A DNA stretch of 64,000 bases from Mesorhizobium mediterraneum (GTDB taxonomy: Bacteria; Pseudomonadota; Alphaproteobacteria; Rhizobiales; Rhizobiaceae), in NCBI RefSeq assembly GCF_002284565.1, contig NZ_NPKI01000051.1:1-64000 (forward strand). The letters run 5' to 3'. The stretch's first letter is position 1, and each line of letters starts with the position of its first letter. The notes under the pieces are model-generated. The model worked only from the letters and a program-made list of their open reading frames with translations. It did not search any database and was not told the DNA's origin. This document shows, in pieces, positions 9,145 through 17,489 of the stretch. Made by a program: the position numbers and the translations under genes.

Positions 9145-9942
9145 CTACGCCGCCGCACTACCCTGCCCGGCCAAGTTCCGGAACCATCCGAGTCCGGCTT
9201 CCGTCCCCGCCTTCGGCTTGTACTCCGCGCCGATCCAGCCGGAATAACCAATGCGGTCGATGTGGTTGTACAGAAAGGGAAAATTGATCTCGCCCGTCCC
9301 CGGCTCATGACGGCCGGGATTGTCCGCAAGCTGGATATGCGCGATGCGGCCGAGGTTTGCCTCGATGGTGCGGGCGAGATCCCCCTCCATGATCTGCATG
9401 TGATAGATGTCGTATTGCAGGAACAGGTTCTTCGAGCCGACGCGGTCGATGAGCGCCAAGGCCTGATCCGAATAATTCAGGAAGAAGCCTGGAATATCGA
9501 GCGTGTTGATCGGCTCGATCAGAAGCCTGATGCCGGCCTGCTCCAGCTTCTCCGCTGCGAAAGCCAGGTTCTCGGCAAAGACATCTTCCAGCACGCTCCG
9601 TTCGACGCCCCGCGGCGCGATGCCGGCAAGGCAGTTGACCTGTTCGCAACCCAGCGCATGCGCGTAGGTGATCGCCTTGGCGACGCCTTGCCGGAACTCG
9701 GGAACGCGATCCGGCAACACGGCGATGCCGCGCTCGCCCTTGGCCCAATCGCCGGCCGGCAGGTTGAACAGCACCTGGGTCAGGCCGTTCTTCCTGAGCC
9801 TCGCGGCAACCACCTCCGGCGCATGGTCATAAGGACCGATATATTCGACGCCTTTGAAGCCGGCGCGGGCGGCGGCATCGAAGCGGTCGAGGAAATCGTG
9901 CTCGCCAAAGAGCATCGAGAGATTGGCTGAAAAACGCGGCAT
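9145..9942 (-). CDS. hyi: Hydroxypyruvate isomerase
   Basis: A 265-residue TIM-barrel protein of the xylose-isomerase-like/Hyi family, interconverting hydroxypyruvate and tartronate semialdehyde. The start MPRFSANLSMLFGEHDFLDR is typical of Hyi. Metal-ligand segments LLIEPINTLDIPGFF, LQYDIYHMQI and HIQLADNPGRHEPGTGEINF are all present. The ATG is at 9942; upstream in-frame codons extend into repeat DNA. It sits between gcl and glxR, as in glyoxylate/allantoin utilisation operons. Confidence 0.95.
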   Translation of the reverse strand: MPRFSANLSMLFGEHDFLDRFDAAARAGFKGVEYIGPYDHAPEVVAARLRKNGLTQVLFNLPAGDWAKGERGIAVLPDRVPEFRQGVAKAITYAHALGCEQVNCLAGIAPRGVERSVLEDVFAENLAFAAEKLEQAGIRLLIEPINTLDIPGFFLNYSDQALALIDRVGSKNLFLQYDIYHMQIMEGDLARTIEANLGRIAHIQLADNPGRHEPGTGEINFPFLYNHIDRIGYSGWIGAEYKPKAGTEAGLGWFRNLAGQGSAAA

Positions 9943-9961
9943 TCTTTTTTCTCCGGTTCCA

Positions 9962-10055
9962 GACCATGATCCCGAAAAGTGAAAACCGGTTTTCGGAAAG
10001 ATCATGGTCAAACAAGAAGATAGAGCCCCATCCCAGCGGGATGGATCAGGCTCTA
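9962..10055. repeat. Two-hairpin mosaic element, copy 1
   Basis: The first palindrome, 9962-10009, has outer arms GACCATGAT / ATCATGGTC and inner arms CCGAAAA / TTTTCGG. A short spacer follows, then a second hairpin at 10021-10055 made of TAGAGCC + CCATCCC, loop AGC, GGGATGG, a four-base bulge and GGCTCTA. The same order of parts recurs at 32842-32935 and 61333-61437. The second hairpin overlaps the gcl stop codon and on the minus strand is followed by a T-rich stretch, so it may also act as a terminator or attenuator between gcl and hyi. It is reminiscent of rhizobial intergenic mosaic elements. Confidence 0.7.
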
Positions 10056-11834
10056 ATCGAGCATCACGATCGCGGTCGGCGCGTCTTTGTGATGTTCGGC
10101 AAGCTCCTCGAACTCGGTGATCTTGTCGATTTCGGTGCCCATCGAAATGTTGGTGACGCGCTCGAGGATGAATTCGAGCACGACGGGAACCTGGTGCTCC
10201 TTCATCAGGCGCTGCGCCTGCTCGAAGGCGCCGGCGAATTCCTCAGGCCTGCGCACCCGGACCGCCTTGCAGCCCATGGCCTCGGCGACAGCGACATGAT
10301 CGACGCCGTAGCCAGCCTCGGGATCGTCTTTGCGGTTGACGTTCTCGAAGGCGAGGCTGACCTCGAAATCCATCGAAAAGCCGCGCTGCGCCTGGCGGAT
10401 CAGGCCGAGATAGGCATTGTTCACGACGACATGGATGTAAGGCAATTTGTGCTGCGCGCCGACCGCCAGTTCCTCGATCATGAACTGGAAATCATAGTCG
10501 CCGGACAGCGCCACGATGTTGCGCTGCGGATCGGCGGCGCGGACGCCAAGCGCTGCCGGCAGCGTCCAGCCAAGCGGGCCGGCCTGGCCGCAATTGATCC
10601 AGTTGCGCGGCTTGTAGACATGCAGGAACTGCGCGCCGGCGATCTGCGAAAGCCCGATCGTGGTGACGTAGGTGGTATCGCGGCCGAATGCCTTGTTCAT
10701 CTCCTCATAGACGCGCTGCGGCTTCAGCGGCACCTGGTCGAAATGCGTCTTGCGCTTCATCGTCTTCTTGCGACCCTGGCATTCCCTGACCCAGCCCGAC
10801 CAGTCGCGCAGTTTCTCCGCCGTCTTCCACTCGGTGGCGACGTCGAGCAGCATTTTGAGCGCCGCGCCCGCATCCGACACGACACCGAGATCCGGCGCGA
10901 AGACGCGGCCTATCTGAGTGGGCTCGATGTCGACATGGATGAATTTTTTGCCTCTGGTATAGACGTCGACAGAGCCGGTGTGGCGGTTGGCCCAGCGGTT
11001 GCCGATGCCGAAGACGAAGTCGGCCTCGAGCATCGTCGCGTTGCCGTATCGATGCGACGTCTGCAGCCCGCACATGCCGGCCATCAGCCGGTGGTCGTCG
11101 GGGATCGCGCCCCAGCCCATCAGCGTCGGGATAACAGGCACGTCGGTAACTTCGGCGAATTCGATCAGCAGGTCCGAGGCATCGGCATTGATGATGCCGC
11201 CGCCGGCGACGATCAGCGGTCTTTCGGCCGCGTTTAGCATCGCCAACGCCTTCTCCGCCTGGCTGCGCGACATCGCCGGCTTGAACGGCACCAGCGGCTC
11301 ATAGGCATCGATGTCGAACTCGATCTCGGCCAGTTGCACATCGACCGGCAGATCAACGAGAACCGGCCCCGGCCGCGACGAGCGCATCAGGTGGAACGCC
11401 TTCTGCAGCGTCATCGGCACGAGATAAGGTTCCATGACGGTGACCGCCCATTTGGCGACGGGCGCAGCGATGGCGGCGATGTCGACGGCCTGAAAATCCT
11501 CCTTGTTGAGACGCGCCCGCGGCGCCTGGCCGGTGATGCACAGGATGGGAATCGAATCGGCCGCCGCAGAATAGAGCCCGGTGATCATGTCGGTGCCGGC
11601 CGGGCCGGAGGTGCCGATGCACAGCCCGATATTGCCTGATCCGGCGCGGGTATAGCCTTCGGCCATGTGCGATGCCGCCTCGACATGGCGCGCCAGGATA
11701 TGGCGGATCGTGCCCCTCGCCTTCAGCGCCGAATAGAACGGGTTTATGGCAGCGCCCGGCACGCCGAAGGCGCAGGAAATGCCTTCCTTTTCCAAAACGA
11801 GAACCGCTGCGTCGACCGCGCGCATCCTGGCCAT
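10053..11834 (-). CDS. gcl: Glyoxylate carboligase (tartronate-semialdehyde synthase)
   Basis: A 593-residue thiamine-diphosphate enzyme that joins two glyoxylates into tartronate semialdehyde with loss of CO2. The N-terminus MARMRAVDAAVLVLEKEG and the length match E. coli Gcl. GVPGAAINPFYSAL is in the PYR domain; the glutamate usual in TPP enzymes is replaced by a hydrophobic residue here, as is known for Gcl. The ThDP motif region LSGDYDFQFMIEELAVG, ending with VVNNAYLGLIRQAQRG, is in the C-terminal third. I chose ATG 11834 over 11846 to match the family. It is divergent from the IclR-type regulator gene. Confidence 0.97.
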   Translation of the reverse strand: MARMRAVDAAVLVLEKEGISCAFGVPGAAINPFYSALKARGTIRHILARHVEAASHMAEGYTRAGSGNIGLCIGTSGPAGTDMITGLYSAAADSIPILCITGQAPRARLNKEDFQAVDIAAIAAPVAKWAVTVMEPYLVPMTLQKAFHLMRSSRPGPVLVDLPVDVQLAEIEFDIDAYEPLVPFKPAMSRSQAEKALAMLNAAERPLIVAGGGIINADASDLLIEFAEVTDVPVIPTLMGWGAIPDDHRLMAGMCGLQTSHRYGNATMLEADFVFGIGNRWANRHTGSVDVYTRGKKFIHVDIEPTQIGRVFAPDLGVVSDAGAALKMLLDVATEWKTAEKLRDWSGWVRECQGRKKTMKRKTHFDQVPLKPQRVYEEMNKAFGRDTTYVTTIGLSQIAGAQFLHVYKPRNWINCGQAGPLGWTLPAALGVRAADPQRNIVALSGDYDFQFMIEELAVGAQHKLPYIHVVVNNAYLGLIRQAQRGFSMDFEVSLAFENVNRKDDPEAGYGVDHVAVAEAMGCKAVRVRRPEEFAGAFEQAQRLMKEHQVPVVLEFILERVTNISMGTEIDKITEFEELAEHHKDAPTAIVMLD

Positions 11835-11988
11835 GTCAGCCTCCACGGAATTTGTTGATGGCCGAGAATGCCAGTGCGCCGACTATTTTTCAATTTTTTC
11901 AGAATATTTTTTCATTTCTAAGAAACGACCATTATTCGCTGATTTAATTAGCTTTTCCGTTTTTCATAATATTGTCATTGCCGAGCAG

Positions 11989-12003
11989 TGAAAAAGTTTT
12001 TCA
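11989..12003. promoter_or_regulatory. Palindrome, candidate IclR-family operator
   Basis: TGAAAAA-G-TTTTTCA is a perfect 7-1-7 palindrome in the AT-rich gap between gcl and the divergent IclR-family gene, 34 bases before the regulator start. Further TTTTTTCA half-sites occur at about 11895-11915. Sequence and place suit a repressor site controlling both genes; binding is inferred. Confidence 0.45.
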
Positions 12004-12037
12004 TTGCACATTTGGCGAAATTGCCAAGAATGCCGTC

Positions 12038-12922
12038 ATGGAAACGACCGAAAAACGCCAGCGCGGACGGCCGCGCGCCTTCCACGGTCCATCTGAGGCG
12101 GCTTCGGTGCAGTCGCTCGATCGGGCATTGCGCATCCTGGCCATCGTCGCCGACGGCAGCGGCCTGTCGCTGAGCGAGATCGCCGCGCAGAGCGGCCTCG
12201 CAGCGTCCACCGCCTACCGCATGCTGACGACGCTGGAAAACCACGGCATGGTCGAGTTCGACAGCACCGACCAGCTTTGGTCGATCGGCGTCGAGACTTA
12301 TCGCATGGGCGCGGCATTCCTGCGCCGCCGCAAGCTGGTCGACCGTGCCCGCACTGTCATGCAGGAACTGATGGAGAAGACCGGCGAGACCGCCAATCTC
12401 GGCGTCGCCGAGGATGATTGCGTCGTCTTCGTCAGCCAGGTCGAGACGCATCAGGCGATCCGCGCCTTCTTCCGGCCGGGCACGCGCAGCTCCTTCCATG
12501 CGTCGGGCATCGGCAAGGCAGTGCTGGCGCATCTCGAGCCGGAGCGCGTCGGCGCCATCCTGCGCCGGGCCGGGCTGGAGCGCTTCACCGAAAAGACGCT
12601 GTCCGACATCTCGGCGCTGGCGCGCAACCTGGTCACGATCAAGCTGCGCGGCTGGTCGGTCGACGACGAGGAGCGGCATCCCGGCATGCGCTGCGTGGCC
12701 GCCGCGATTTTCAACGAGTTCGGCGAGCCGATCGGCGGGGTTTCGGTTTCGGGACCGACAGTGCGGGTGACGACGGAGCGGCTGGCAGAGATCGGCCCCC
12801 TGGTGCGCGAAGCCGCAACGGAAATAACCAGGATGATTGGTGGTCTGCCGCCCCCTTCTTCACCAAGCCGCGCCGCCGAACCGGGTTCACTCTTCGACAT
12901 TGGCGCAGCGCGCTCACCTTGA
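12038..12922 (+). CDS. IclR-family transcriptional regulator (AllR-like)
   Basis: A 294-residue regulator with an N-terminal winged HTH (SLSEIAAQSGLAASTAYRML, about residues 44-63) and a C-terminal IclR effector domain containing the conserved FHASGIGKAVLA segment and the LRGWSVDDEERHPGMRCVAA block. By position next to gcl it resembles AllR, the glyoxylate-responsive repressor of gcl-type operons; this is inference from context. ATG 12038 is chosen over an upstream TTG at 11972, which would overlap the palindrome at 11989-12003. The proline-rich tail beyond residue 270 is unusual in length. Confidence 0.93.
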   Translation: METTEKRQRGRPRAFHGPSEAASVQSLDRALRILAIVADGSGLSLSEIAAQSGLAASTAYRMLTTLENHGMVEFDSTDQLWSIGVETYRMGAAFLRRRKLVDRARTVMQELMEKTGETANLGVAEDDCVVFVSQVETHQAIRAFFRPGTRSSFHASGIGKAVLAHLEPERVGAILRRAGLERFTEKTLSDISALARNLVTIKLRGWSVDDEERHPGMRCVAAAIFNEFGEPIGGVSVSGPTVRVTTERLAEIGPLVREAATEITRMIGGLPPPSSPSRAAEPGSLFDIGAARSP

Positions 12923-12983
12923 CAGCCGCCCGGCTACGGCCAAGTTTGCGTCCACCTTCCGCCAGCCGACGCCCGAAAGACGC

Positions 12984-13478
12984 ATGAGCCTCCAATCCGT
13001 CAAAGCCTTCTTCGCCGAATATGCCCCCGACATTGAGGTGATCGAAACGCCGACAAGCTCGGCGACCGTCGCGCTCGCGGCCGAGGCGCACGGCGTCGAG
13101 CCGGGGCAGATCGCCAAGACCATCTGCCTGCGCGTCGGTGACCGGGTCATGCTGGTCGTCGCCCGCGGCGACGCGCGCATCGACAATCGCAAATCGCGCG
13201 ATGCATTCGGCGGCAAGCCGCGCATGCTCGATGCCGAGCAGGTGGCCGAAATCACTGGCCATCCGATTGGCGGCGTCTGCCCCTTCGGCCTCGCCTCGCC
13301 GTTGCCGGTCTATTGCGACGTATCGCTGCGCGTCTACGATCAGGTCGTGCCAGCGGCCGGCGCAACCAATGCAGCGGTGAAAATAGGCGTCGAGCGCATG
13401 GCAGCGCTGACCGGCGCCGAATGGTGCGACATCTGTCAGGATGAGCTAGGCCCCGGGCACCGCGCTCTTGGTCGATAA
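12984..13478 (+). CDS. YbaK/EbsC-family aminoacyl-tRNA deacylase
   Basis: A 164-residue protein of the YbaK/ProX editing family, which hydrolyses mischarged aminoacyl-tRNAs such as Cys-tRNA(Pro). The TPTSSATVALAAEAHGVEPGQIAKTICL segment is in family register with the conserved lysine, and GGVCPFGLASPLPVYCD matches the conserved GGxxPFG motif. ATG 12984 follows the IclR gene by 61 bases on the same strand. Exact tRNA specificity is not readable. The end overlaps the convergent small membrane protein gene by 33 bases. Confidence 0.92.
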   Translation: MSLQSVKAFFAEYAPDIEVIETPTSSATVALAAEAHGVEPGQIAKTICLRVGDRVMLVVARGDARIDNRKSRDAFGGKPRMLDAEQVAEITGHPIGGVCPFGLASPLPVYCDVSLRVYDQVVPAAGATNAAVKIGVERMAALTGAEWCDICQDELGPGHRALGR

Positions 13479-13802
13479 GTCGTAGAAATCAAGCAGCATC
13501 GCCAACCCAACTCCGCATGCGGTGAAGATGAGGCCGGCGATGAAGATGCGGGTGGCGCGTTCATAGACGCGTCGCTGTAGAGACGTTGTGTCGAGCAGCA
13601 ACCGCAGCGCTCGTATCTGCAAGGCAATGCCTATCAAAATCGGCACGACGGCTGCCAGGTGATAGATTTCCCAAGGGAGCGGGTTGGCGGCCCAATGCGT
13701 GATGAAGCCCAGCGAGAAAGCCAGTAGAATGCCGACGGTGGTGATCGTGCCGTTGCGGAAATCCGTCTCAATCTGCTCTTCCTTGGGTTCGTGCTCGTCC
13801 AA
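13446..13802 (-). CDS. Small membrane protein, unrecognised
   Basis: I do not recognise a named family. The 118-residue product starts at TTG 13802, preceded by an AGAGGGA ribosome-binding site. An acidic N-terminus (DEHEPKEEQIETDFRNG) precedes three to four hydrophobic segments: TTVGILLAFSLGFITHW, IYHLAAVVPILIGIALQI and FIAGLIFTACGVGLAMLLDF, with a basic loop between. This suits an inner-membrane protein. An alternative is that an upstream in-frame ATG gives a longer product, but the upstream segment is hairpin-rich and non-coding in look. Confidence 0.75.
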   Translation of the reverse strand: MDEHEPKEEQIETDFRNGTITTVGILLAFSLGFITHWAANPLPWEIYHLAAVVPILIGIALQIRALRLLLDTTSLQRRVYERATRIFIAGLIFTACGVGLAMLLDFYDLSTKSAVPGA

Positions 13803-13889
13803 GCGTCCCTCTCGGTCTGGTGCCTTCACCGCCAGACTAAGATGTCGAAAAATCCCTGTACATCCCTCGCTGGAACCGGTTGCGGTGCC

Positions 13890-13907
13890 GGGTTCAATTT
13901 TGAACCC
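13890..13907. promoter_or_regulatory. Perfect 8-bp-stem hairpin, role unknown
   Basis: GGGTTCAA-TT-TTGAACCC is a perfect palindrome in the gap between two minus-strand genes, 10 bases from the terminator-like hairpin at 13918-13942. It could be an operator for the downstream membrane-protein gene or part of a double terminator. Confidence 0.35.
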
Positions 13908-13917
13908 AGTCAGCTGA

Positions 13918-13942
13918 ATAAGGGGCAGGAGGTGCCCCTTAT
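13918..13942 (-). terminator. Terminator-like hairpin after the BA14K gene
   Basis: ATAAGGGGCA and TGCCCCTTAT form a perfect 10-bp stem around a five-base loop. It lies 27 bases beyond the stop of the minus-strand BA14K gene and is followed on that strand by TTATTC. The weak T tract leaves some doubt. Confidence 0.6.
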
Positions 13943-13969
13943 CCCTTGCCTGAAACGGTTCACCTCCCC

Positions 13970-14275
13970 TCAAAGCCGGCAGCGGTGACGGTAGCCGTCG
14001 TAGCCGACATAGGTGTCGGAGTACGGATCGTAGCTCTGATAGCGGTTGAGGCAGCGCCGGACGTGCCACGAACCGCCGTGTTCCTCGATATAGACGGTGC
14101 GAGGCTGGGCGAGCGCGCTACCGAGCAGGAAGCCGCCGACGCCGGCGGCAATGCCGATGCCAAGGTGCTTGTTGTGATGCTTGTGATGGGCGGCCGAAGG
14201 CTGAACGGTGCCGGCCAGCATGGCGGCGGCGACAGCGGTGGCGATGAGGCCGGAAACGATGGTGCGCTTGAACAT
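13970..14275 (-). CDS. BA14K-family secreted protein
   Basis: A 101-residue exported protein. MFKRTIVSGLIATAVAAAML forms a signal peptide ending near SAAHH. A glycine-rich hydrophobic stretch (LGIGIAAGVGGFLLGSALA) follows, and then the BA14K-type C-terminus: WHVRRCLNRYQSYDPYSDTY with YDGYRHRCRL, two cysteines and many tyrosines. BA14K proteins of Brucella and relatives are immunoreactive, lectin-like envelope proteins. The start at 14275 has the strong site AAGGAGAT a few bases upstream. Function in this organism is unknown. Confidence 0.9.
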   Translation of the reverse strand: MFKRTIVSGLIATAVAAAMLAGTVQPSAAHHKHHNKHLGIGIAAGVGGFLLGSALAQPRTVYIEEHGGSWHVRRCLNRYQSYDPYSDTYVGYDGYRHRCRL

Positions 14276-14469
14276 GATGATCTCCTTGCTGCGTTGTGTG
14301 AGAGGCGATCCATCCGCCTCTTGACCATCAGTCGTTGCAGCAAGGAAAAAGGTTCGATGATTTTTTTGGATTTTTTCGAACGAAGAAAATCGACCGGTCT
14401 GACAAGGTTCGCTGTCAGCACGCAATCATGACCGGCAGGCGGCGCGGTCGACATCCCGGCGGGGAGGCC

Positions 14470-14637
14470 TCAGCCCATGCCGGTGATATGACGCAGCCAG
14501 AAGGCGAGCGCGATGAAGCCGATGATGGTGGTGACGCCGGTCCAATCGACATTGGCGCTCTTCAGATTCTTGACGAGCTTCACCAAGAGAATCCAGGCCA
14601 CGACGACGACCAGGGCAATGACGACAAATCTGATCAT
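14470..14637 (-). CDS. Small single- or two-helix membrane protein
   Basis: A 55-residue product starting MIRFVVIALVVVVAWILLVK, with a second hydrophobic segment VTTIIGFIALAFWL near the C-terminus. No family is recognised. The upstream gene-free stretch and normal codon use support it, but no strong ribosome-binding site is seen, so confidence is moderate. Confidence 0.6.
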   Translation of the reverse strand: MIRFVVIALVVVVAWILLVKLVKNLKSANVDWTGVTTIIGFIALAFWLRHITGMG

Positions 14638-14763
14638 GCGGCACCCTCGCCTATCCGATTGCACCTTCGATCAATATAGGAAGCGAATTGGCCGTTTTCA
14701 GGAGGACCGCGCCGGCCGCTCCGGCGGGTTCGCCGGCAACCGAAAACAGAGTTTTGTCTTTAC

Positions 14764-14793
14764 TGGCGCAACAAATATGCTAACCGGAGCGCC
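14764..14793 (+). repeat. 30-bp sequence upstream of tRNA-Thr, repeated at 17566-17595
   Basis: The 30 bases beginning TGGCGCAACAAATATGC recur exactly before the decayed tRNA-Thr at 17598. This shows that the second copy came from duplication of a segment including the tRNA promoter side, not only of the tRNA 3' end used by most integrases. Confidence 0.85.
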
Positions 14794-14795
14794 GT

Positions 14796-14871
14796 GCCCT
14801 TGTAGCTCAGCTGGTAGAGCAGCGGTTTTGTAAACCGAAGGTCGGCGGTTCGATTCCGTCCGGGGGCACCA
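14796..14871 (+). tRNA. tRNA-Thr (anticodon TGT)
   Basis: A 76-nt cloverleaf: acceptor stem GCCCTTG / CGGGGGC, D arm GCTCAGCTGGTAGAGC, anticodon TGT at 14829-14831, T arm with GGTTCGATTCC, and encoded CCA. It marks the left edge of an accessory region that reaches about 21230. A decayed copy lies 2802 bases downstream. Confidence 0.98.
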
Positions 14872-15207
14872 GAAACTCGAATAAACAAAATAAAATCAAC
14901 GGCCTTGGTTTGGGATCATCCCAGATCGTTTGTCCGGGGGAACCAACCCCGCATCGTATTCGGTTCATGATCGGAACGCTACCAGTGCCAGTTCGGACAA
15001 ACCACAATTGAGCCGAAGCAGGCTGTTGTCGCGATGGTGCTGGATGGCAAAAAGGATTTCGTCTTACCCGACGCTGTCAAAATAGAGGCGGAAGGAAGCC
15101 AATATAACTTCCGGCGATTGCCTTCCGAACAACTCTCGGAAGCCACGATCGAAATCTCGGGTTGCCATAACGGTCACCTTCAGCTTTGAACGCAACTCGT
15201 CGGATAA
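14872..15207. other. Gap after tRNA-Thr
   Basis: No convincing gene. The only reading frame of note is a 34-codon minus-strand one at 15064-15168, starting MATRDFDRGFRELFGRQSP, which may be a fragment or a tiny peptide; it has no family I recognise. No integrase or transposase remnant is visible. Confidence 0.5.
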
Positions 15208-15447
15208 CTAAGCTGGATTGAGCGTATACTGCTCGCGCTCATCGAAAGCCACGAACAGGCCCAGGGCAGCAGCTACTTCGAGGATAGCTTCGGTTAAATC
15301 GTCGTTGGATGCGACCAAACCAGGTGCAGCCTGCCGAACTTGGTTCAATGCTGCTTTGACCGAAACGGTGTCCCCATGGCCGGCCCTGTTGAGGACTGCG
15401 GCAATCGCCTGATCTAGAACTGGACCGACCCTATGGACGATTCTCAT
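15208..15447 (-). CDS. Hypothetical protein, accessory region
   Basis: A 79-residue product starting MRIVHRVGPVLDQAIAAVLN from the ATG at 15447, with AAGGTGG close upstream. It is mostly helical, with an acidic C-terminus (FVAFDEREQYTLNPA) and no membrane segment or named motif. It appears cytosolic. No function can be proposed. It stands alone in a gene-poor stretch right of tRNA-Thr. Confidence 0.65.
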   Translation of the reverse strand: MRIVHRVGPVLDQAIAAVLNRAGHGDTVSVKAALNQVRQAAPGLVASNDDLTEAILEVAAALGLFVAFDEREQYTLNPA

Positions 15448-15932
15448 CCACCTTCCCCCCCGGGAACGTAAGAAGGTAATGGTAGCGTGTCTGGGGCTGC
15501 GATGCAACCGATGCGGGAAATCGCACCGAATTGGGTCTGGCGCGGGCAGATGGCGGCCTTGGCCGGTCGCGGCGGAACTCATTGCTCTGGAAGAAACTTG
15601 CGAGCCCGTTTCCCGAACCGATCAAAATCGTCGGCACCTGAAAGCGGCCAAACGAGGTTAACAGTAGGTCCAACGCTCGGGTACAAAGCGGTACACGGGC
15701 TTAACCGCTTCAGAGGAAGAGGCCCTTTCTATCCGATTGATTTCTGGTCAAATTCTGGTGGAACGCTCAAGTTGGATTTGGGCCTTATCGCGGTCCGGGG
15801 CACCAGCAAGCGCCTCTTGTGAGAACGTCTTAAGGCGGTCGATATCTGCTCATCCCCGATTTCCACAGGTTGGGACCGTAGCATATCAGTTCCAACGCTT
15901 ATATTTCCTAGTGGAAACCATAGGAGTCTCTG
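15448..15932. other. Gene-poor accessory gap
   Basis: Several short overlapping frames on both strands but none with a ribosome-binding site and protein-like composition. At 15793-15806 GTCCGGGGCACCAG resembles the 3' end of tRNA-Thr with one G missing; this could be chance or an old attachment-site trace. Confidence 0.4.
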
Positions 15933-16178
15933 TTGGAGCAGAAACGCACGATCGCCCCCTTTATTGGTGGCATGTATGGCAGCCTTGTTGCCCTCGCGTT
16001 GGCGTTCGGTTTCCGCTTCCTGATAATTCCCGATCCTGATCCAACCTCGCAAACAACGATAATCCTTTCAGGACTGGCCTTTTCGATTTGTTTCAGCCTG
16101 ACTTTCCTTCGCGAGCATCGACGCCAGATCGCTGCCGCCAGAAAATTTCTAAGCCGTCCAAGATCGTATCAGGACTGA
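15933..16178 (+). CDS. Small two-helix membrane protein, accessory region
   Basis: An 81-residue product from TTG 15933, preceded by TAGGAGTC at the proper distance. Two hydrophobic segments, GGMYGSLVALALAFGFRFLI and TIILSGLAFSICFSLTFL, are joined by a short PDPDP loop and followed by a basic tail (REHRRQIAAARK). No family is recognised. The ribosome-binding site and membrane topology are the main support. Confidence 0.65.
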   Translation: MEQKRTIAPFIGGMYGSLVALALAFGFRFLIIPDPDPTSQTTIILSGLAFSICFSLTFLREHRRQIAAARKFLSRPRSYQD

Positions 16179-16208
16179 TCCCCGCGGTCTGCAACGCAAA
16201 GCCCCGGT

Positions 16209-16241
16209 GGCCATCAGGCCATCAGGCCATCAGGCCATCAG
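16209..16241. repeat. Four tandem copies of GGCCATCA
   Basis: A perfect 8-bp unit repeated 4.1 times in non-coding accessory DNA. The period is not a multiple of three and there are no spacers, so it is a simple repeat prone to slippage and not a CRISPR. Confidence 0.9.
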
Positions 16242-16405
16242 AAAAATTCAGTAAAATCGAACCAACTGATGCAACAGGGCGATGGGTACCGCTGGCATCT
16301 CCTGCTACCCGGGCATTTAAAGCCATTCGATTAAAATGCTCCTGTGTATATTAGCAATCGCTCAATTTAGCGCGTCGACAATGTCCGGGCGGCGGGTAAA
16401 ATCGA

Positions 16406-16615
16406 ATGGGTGATGTCATGCGAAGCGACTTCGCCGCTGCGCGCGAGCTCTTGGAGTGCGCCCAAAACCGGCTCTGCGGCATGGACGAAACGAGCCAACG
16501 CGTCAGCGAGGCGCTGGATTCCCTGATCGAGGAAATAGCCATCGCGGAATTCCGCAAGGCGCCACTGACCGTCGTGCCGTTTCCGCGCGCACGGCCACCT
16601 AAGCATGCTCGGTAA
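16406..16615 (+). CDS. Hypothetical small helical protein
   Basis: A 69-residue reading frame. MRSDFAAARELLECAQNRLC and the following MDETSQRVSEALDSLIEEIA look amphipathic and coiled-coil-like. Start could be ATG 16406 or 16418; neither has a strong ribosome-binding site. A 115-codon frame runs antisense, so coding status is not settled, but the composition here is more protein-like. Confidence 0.45.
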   Translation: MGDVMRSDFAAARELLECAQNRLCGMDETSQRVSEALDSLIEEIAIAEFRKAPLTVVPFPRARPPKHAR

Positions 16616-16781
16616 AACTGCCGATCGTGCCCCGGGAAGGCAACTATCTCTCTCGGGATTGCTTGGCGCGTTCGCCCCTTACGCTTTTTGGAGCACATGC
16701 TTTAAGTAGATTTCGCGAAAGCTGCGGCACTGGGATCTTTTTCCCTGTGATGTGCGGTGTTCTGAAACTGCGAGCTGATCC

Positions 16782-17420
16782 ATGTCACGCTGTGGAGATG
16801 TCTACGAGAACAAGGTGACCGGCGAATATGCAGTGATCCTGCGCGGCACCGAAGACCGTGGCGAAGGGCCTGGCATCGTTTATTTAACCGCTCGGCCGGG
16901 GGCCGCGGTGGTAGGCGAGCACTTCCACCCGAACATGATCGAACGGTTTACCGTCTTCAGCGGCCGGCTCAATGCCTGCATCGCCGGGAAGACTTTCTCT
17001 CTGGGACCTGGCCAATCCGCCACGGCCGAGGCAGGCGTTGCACATGATTGGTGGAACAGCAGCAAGACCGACGAGGCCCAGATCCTGATCGAAATCGAAC
17101 GGGCGCACGGTGCGGACCACATTGACCCGAACCGTTTCGAACTGCTGATCGGCATGCTCTTCGGCCTGGCCAATGCTGGCAAGGTGGATAACAAAGGCAG
17201 ACCTTCACCGCTTCAAGCGGCGGTCATCGCCAGGGAATTTGCCGACGTGATCGTCTTCACGCGGCCCCCACCTGCGGTTCAGCGGGTGGCGCTTGGGATA
17301 CTTGCGCCTCTCGCCAATCTGCTTGGCTATCGGGCGATCGACCCCAGCTACTGCAGGCCGCATGGACATGTCACGCCGGCCCCCGAAATCCTCGCTCTGG
17401 CTGGTCTTCCGGCTGGCTGA
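16782..17420 (+). CDS. Cupin-domain protein
   Basis: A 212-residue protein with an N-terminal cupin barrel. Motif 1 is seen around GEHFHPNMIERFTVFSGRLN (about residues 46-65), with the histidine pair and glutamate in family spacing, and motif 2 around AEAGVAHDWWNSS. The C-terminal third (residues 120-212) is helical with a hydrophobic segment around VALGILAPLANLLGY. Such proteins bind a metal and may be enzymes or sensors; no substrate can be given. The gene is alone between the tRNA-Thr copies. Confidence 0.8.
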   Translation: MSRCGDVYENKVTGEYAVILRGTEDRGEGPGIVYLTARPGAAVVGEHFHPNMIERFTVFSGRLNACIAGKTFSLGPGQSATAEAGVAHDWWNSSKTDEAQILIEIERAHGADHIDPNRFELLIGMLFGLANAGKVDNKGRPSPLQAAVIAREFADVIVFTRPPPAVQRVALGILAPLANLLGYRAIDPSYCRPHGHVTPAPEILALAGLPAG

Positions 17421-17489
17421 TTTCGATGTCGCGAGTGGGGCCTCAGAGTTCAGTCGGCATAGCTCGCCTTGCACTCTCACGATATCCGG

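Noticed and set aside
14807..15007. A 66-codon minus-strand frame ending PPTFGLQNRCSTS
   Set aside because: It is an antisense read of tRNA-Thr and its flank, a well-known spurious protein call.
15793..15806. GTCCGGGGCACCAG as a third tRNA-Thr end or attachment site
   Set aside because: Only about 14 bases with one base missing against the tRNA end. Too short to separate from chance without comparison to other strains.
16209..16241. Tandem GGCCATCA units as a possible CRISPR
   Set aside because: Units are contiguous and only 8 bp, with no spacers and no cas genes.
16351..16698. A 115-codon minus-strand frame
   Set aside because: It overlaps the better-composed frame at 16406-16615, is rich in R and S with no motif, and has no ribosome-binding site.
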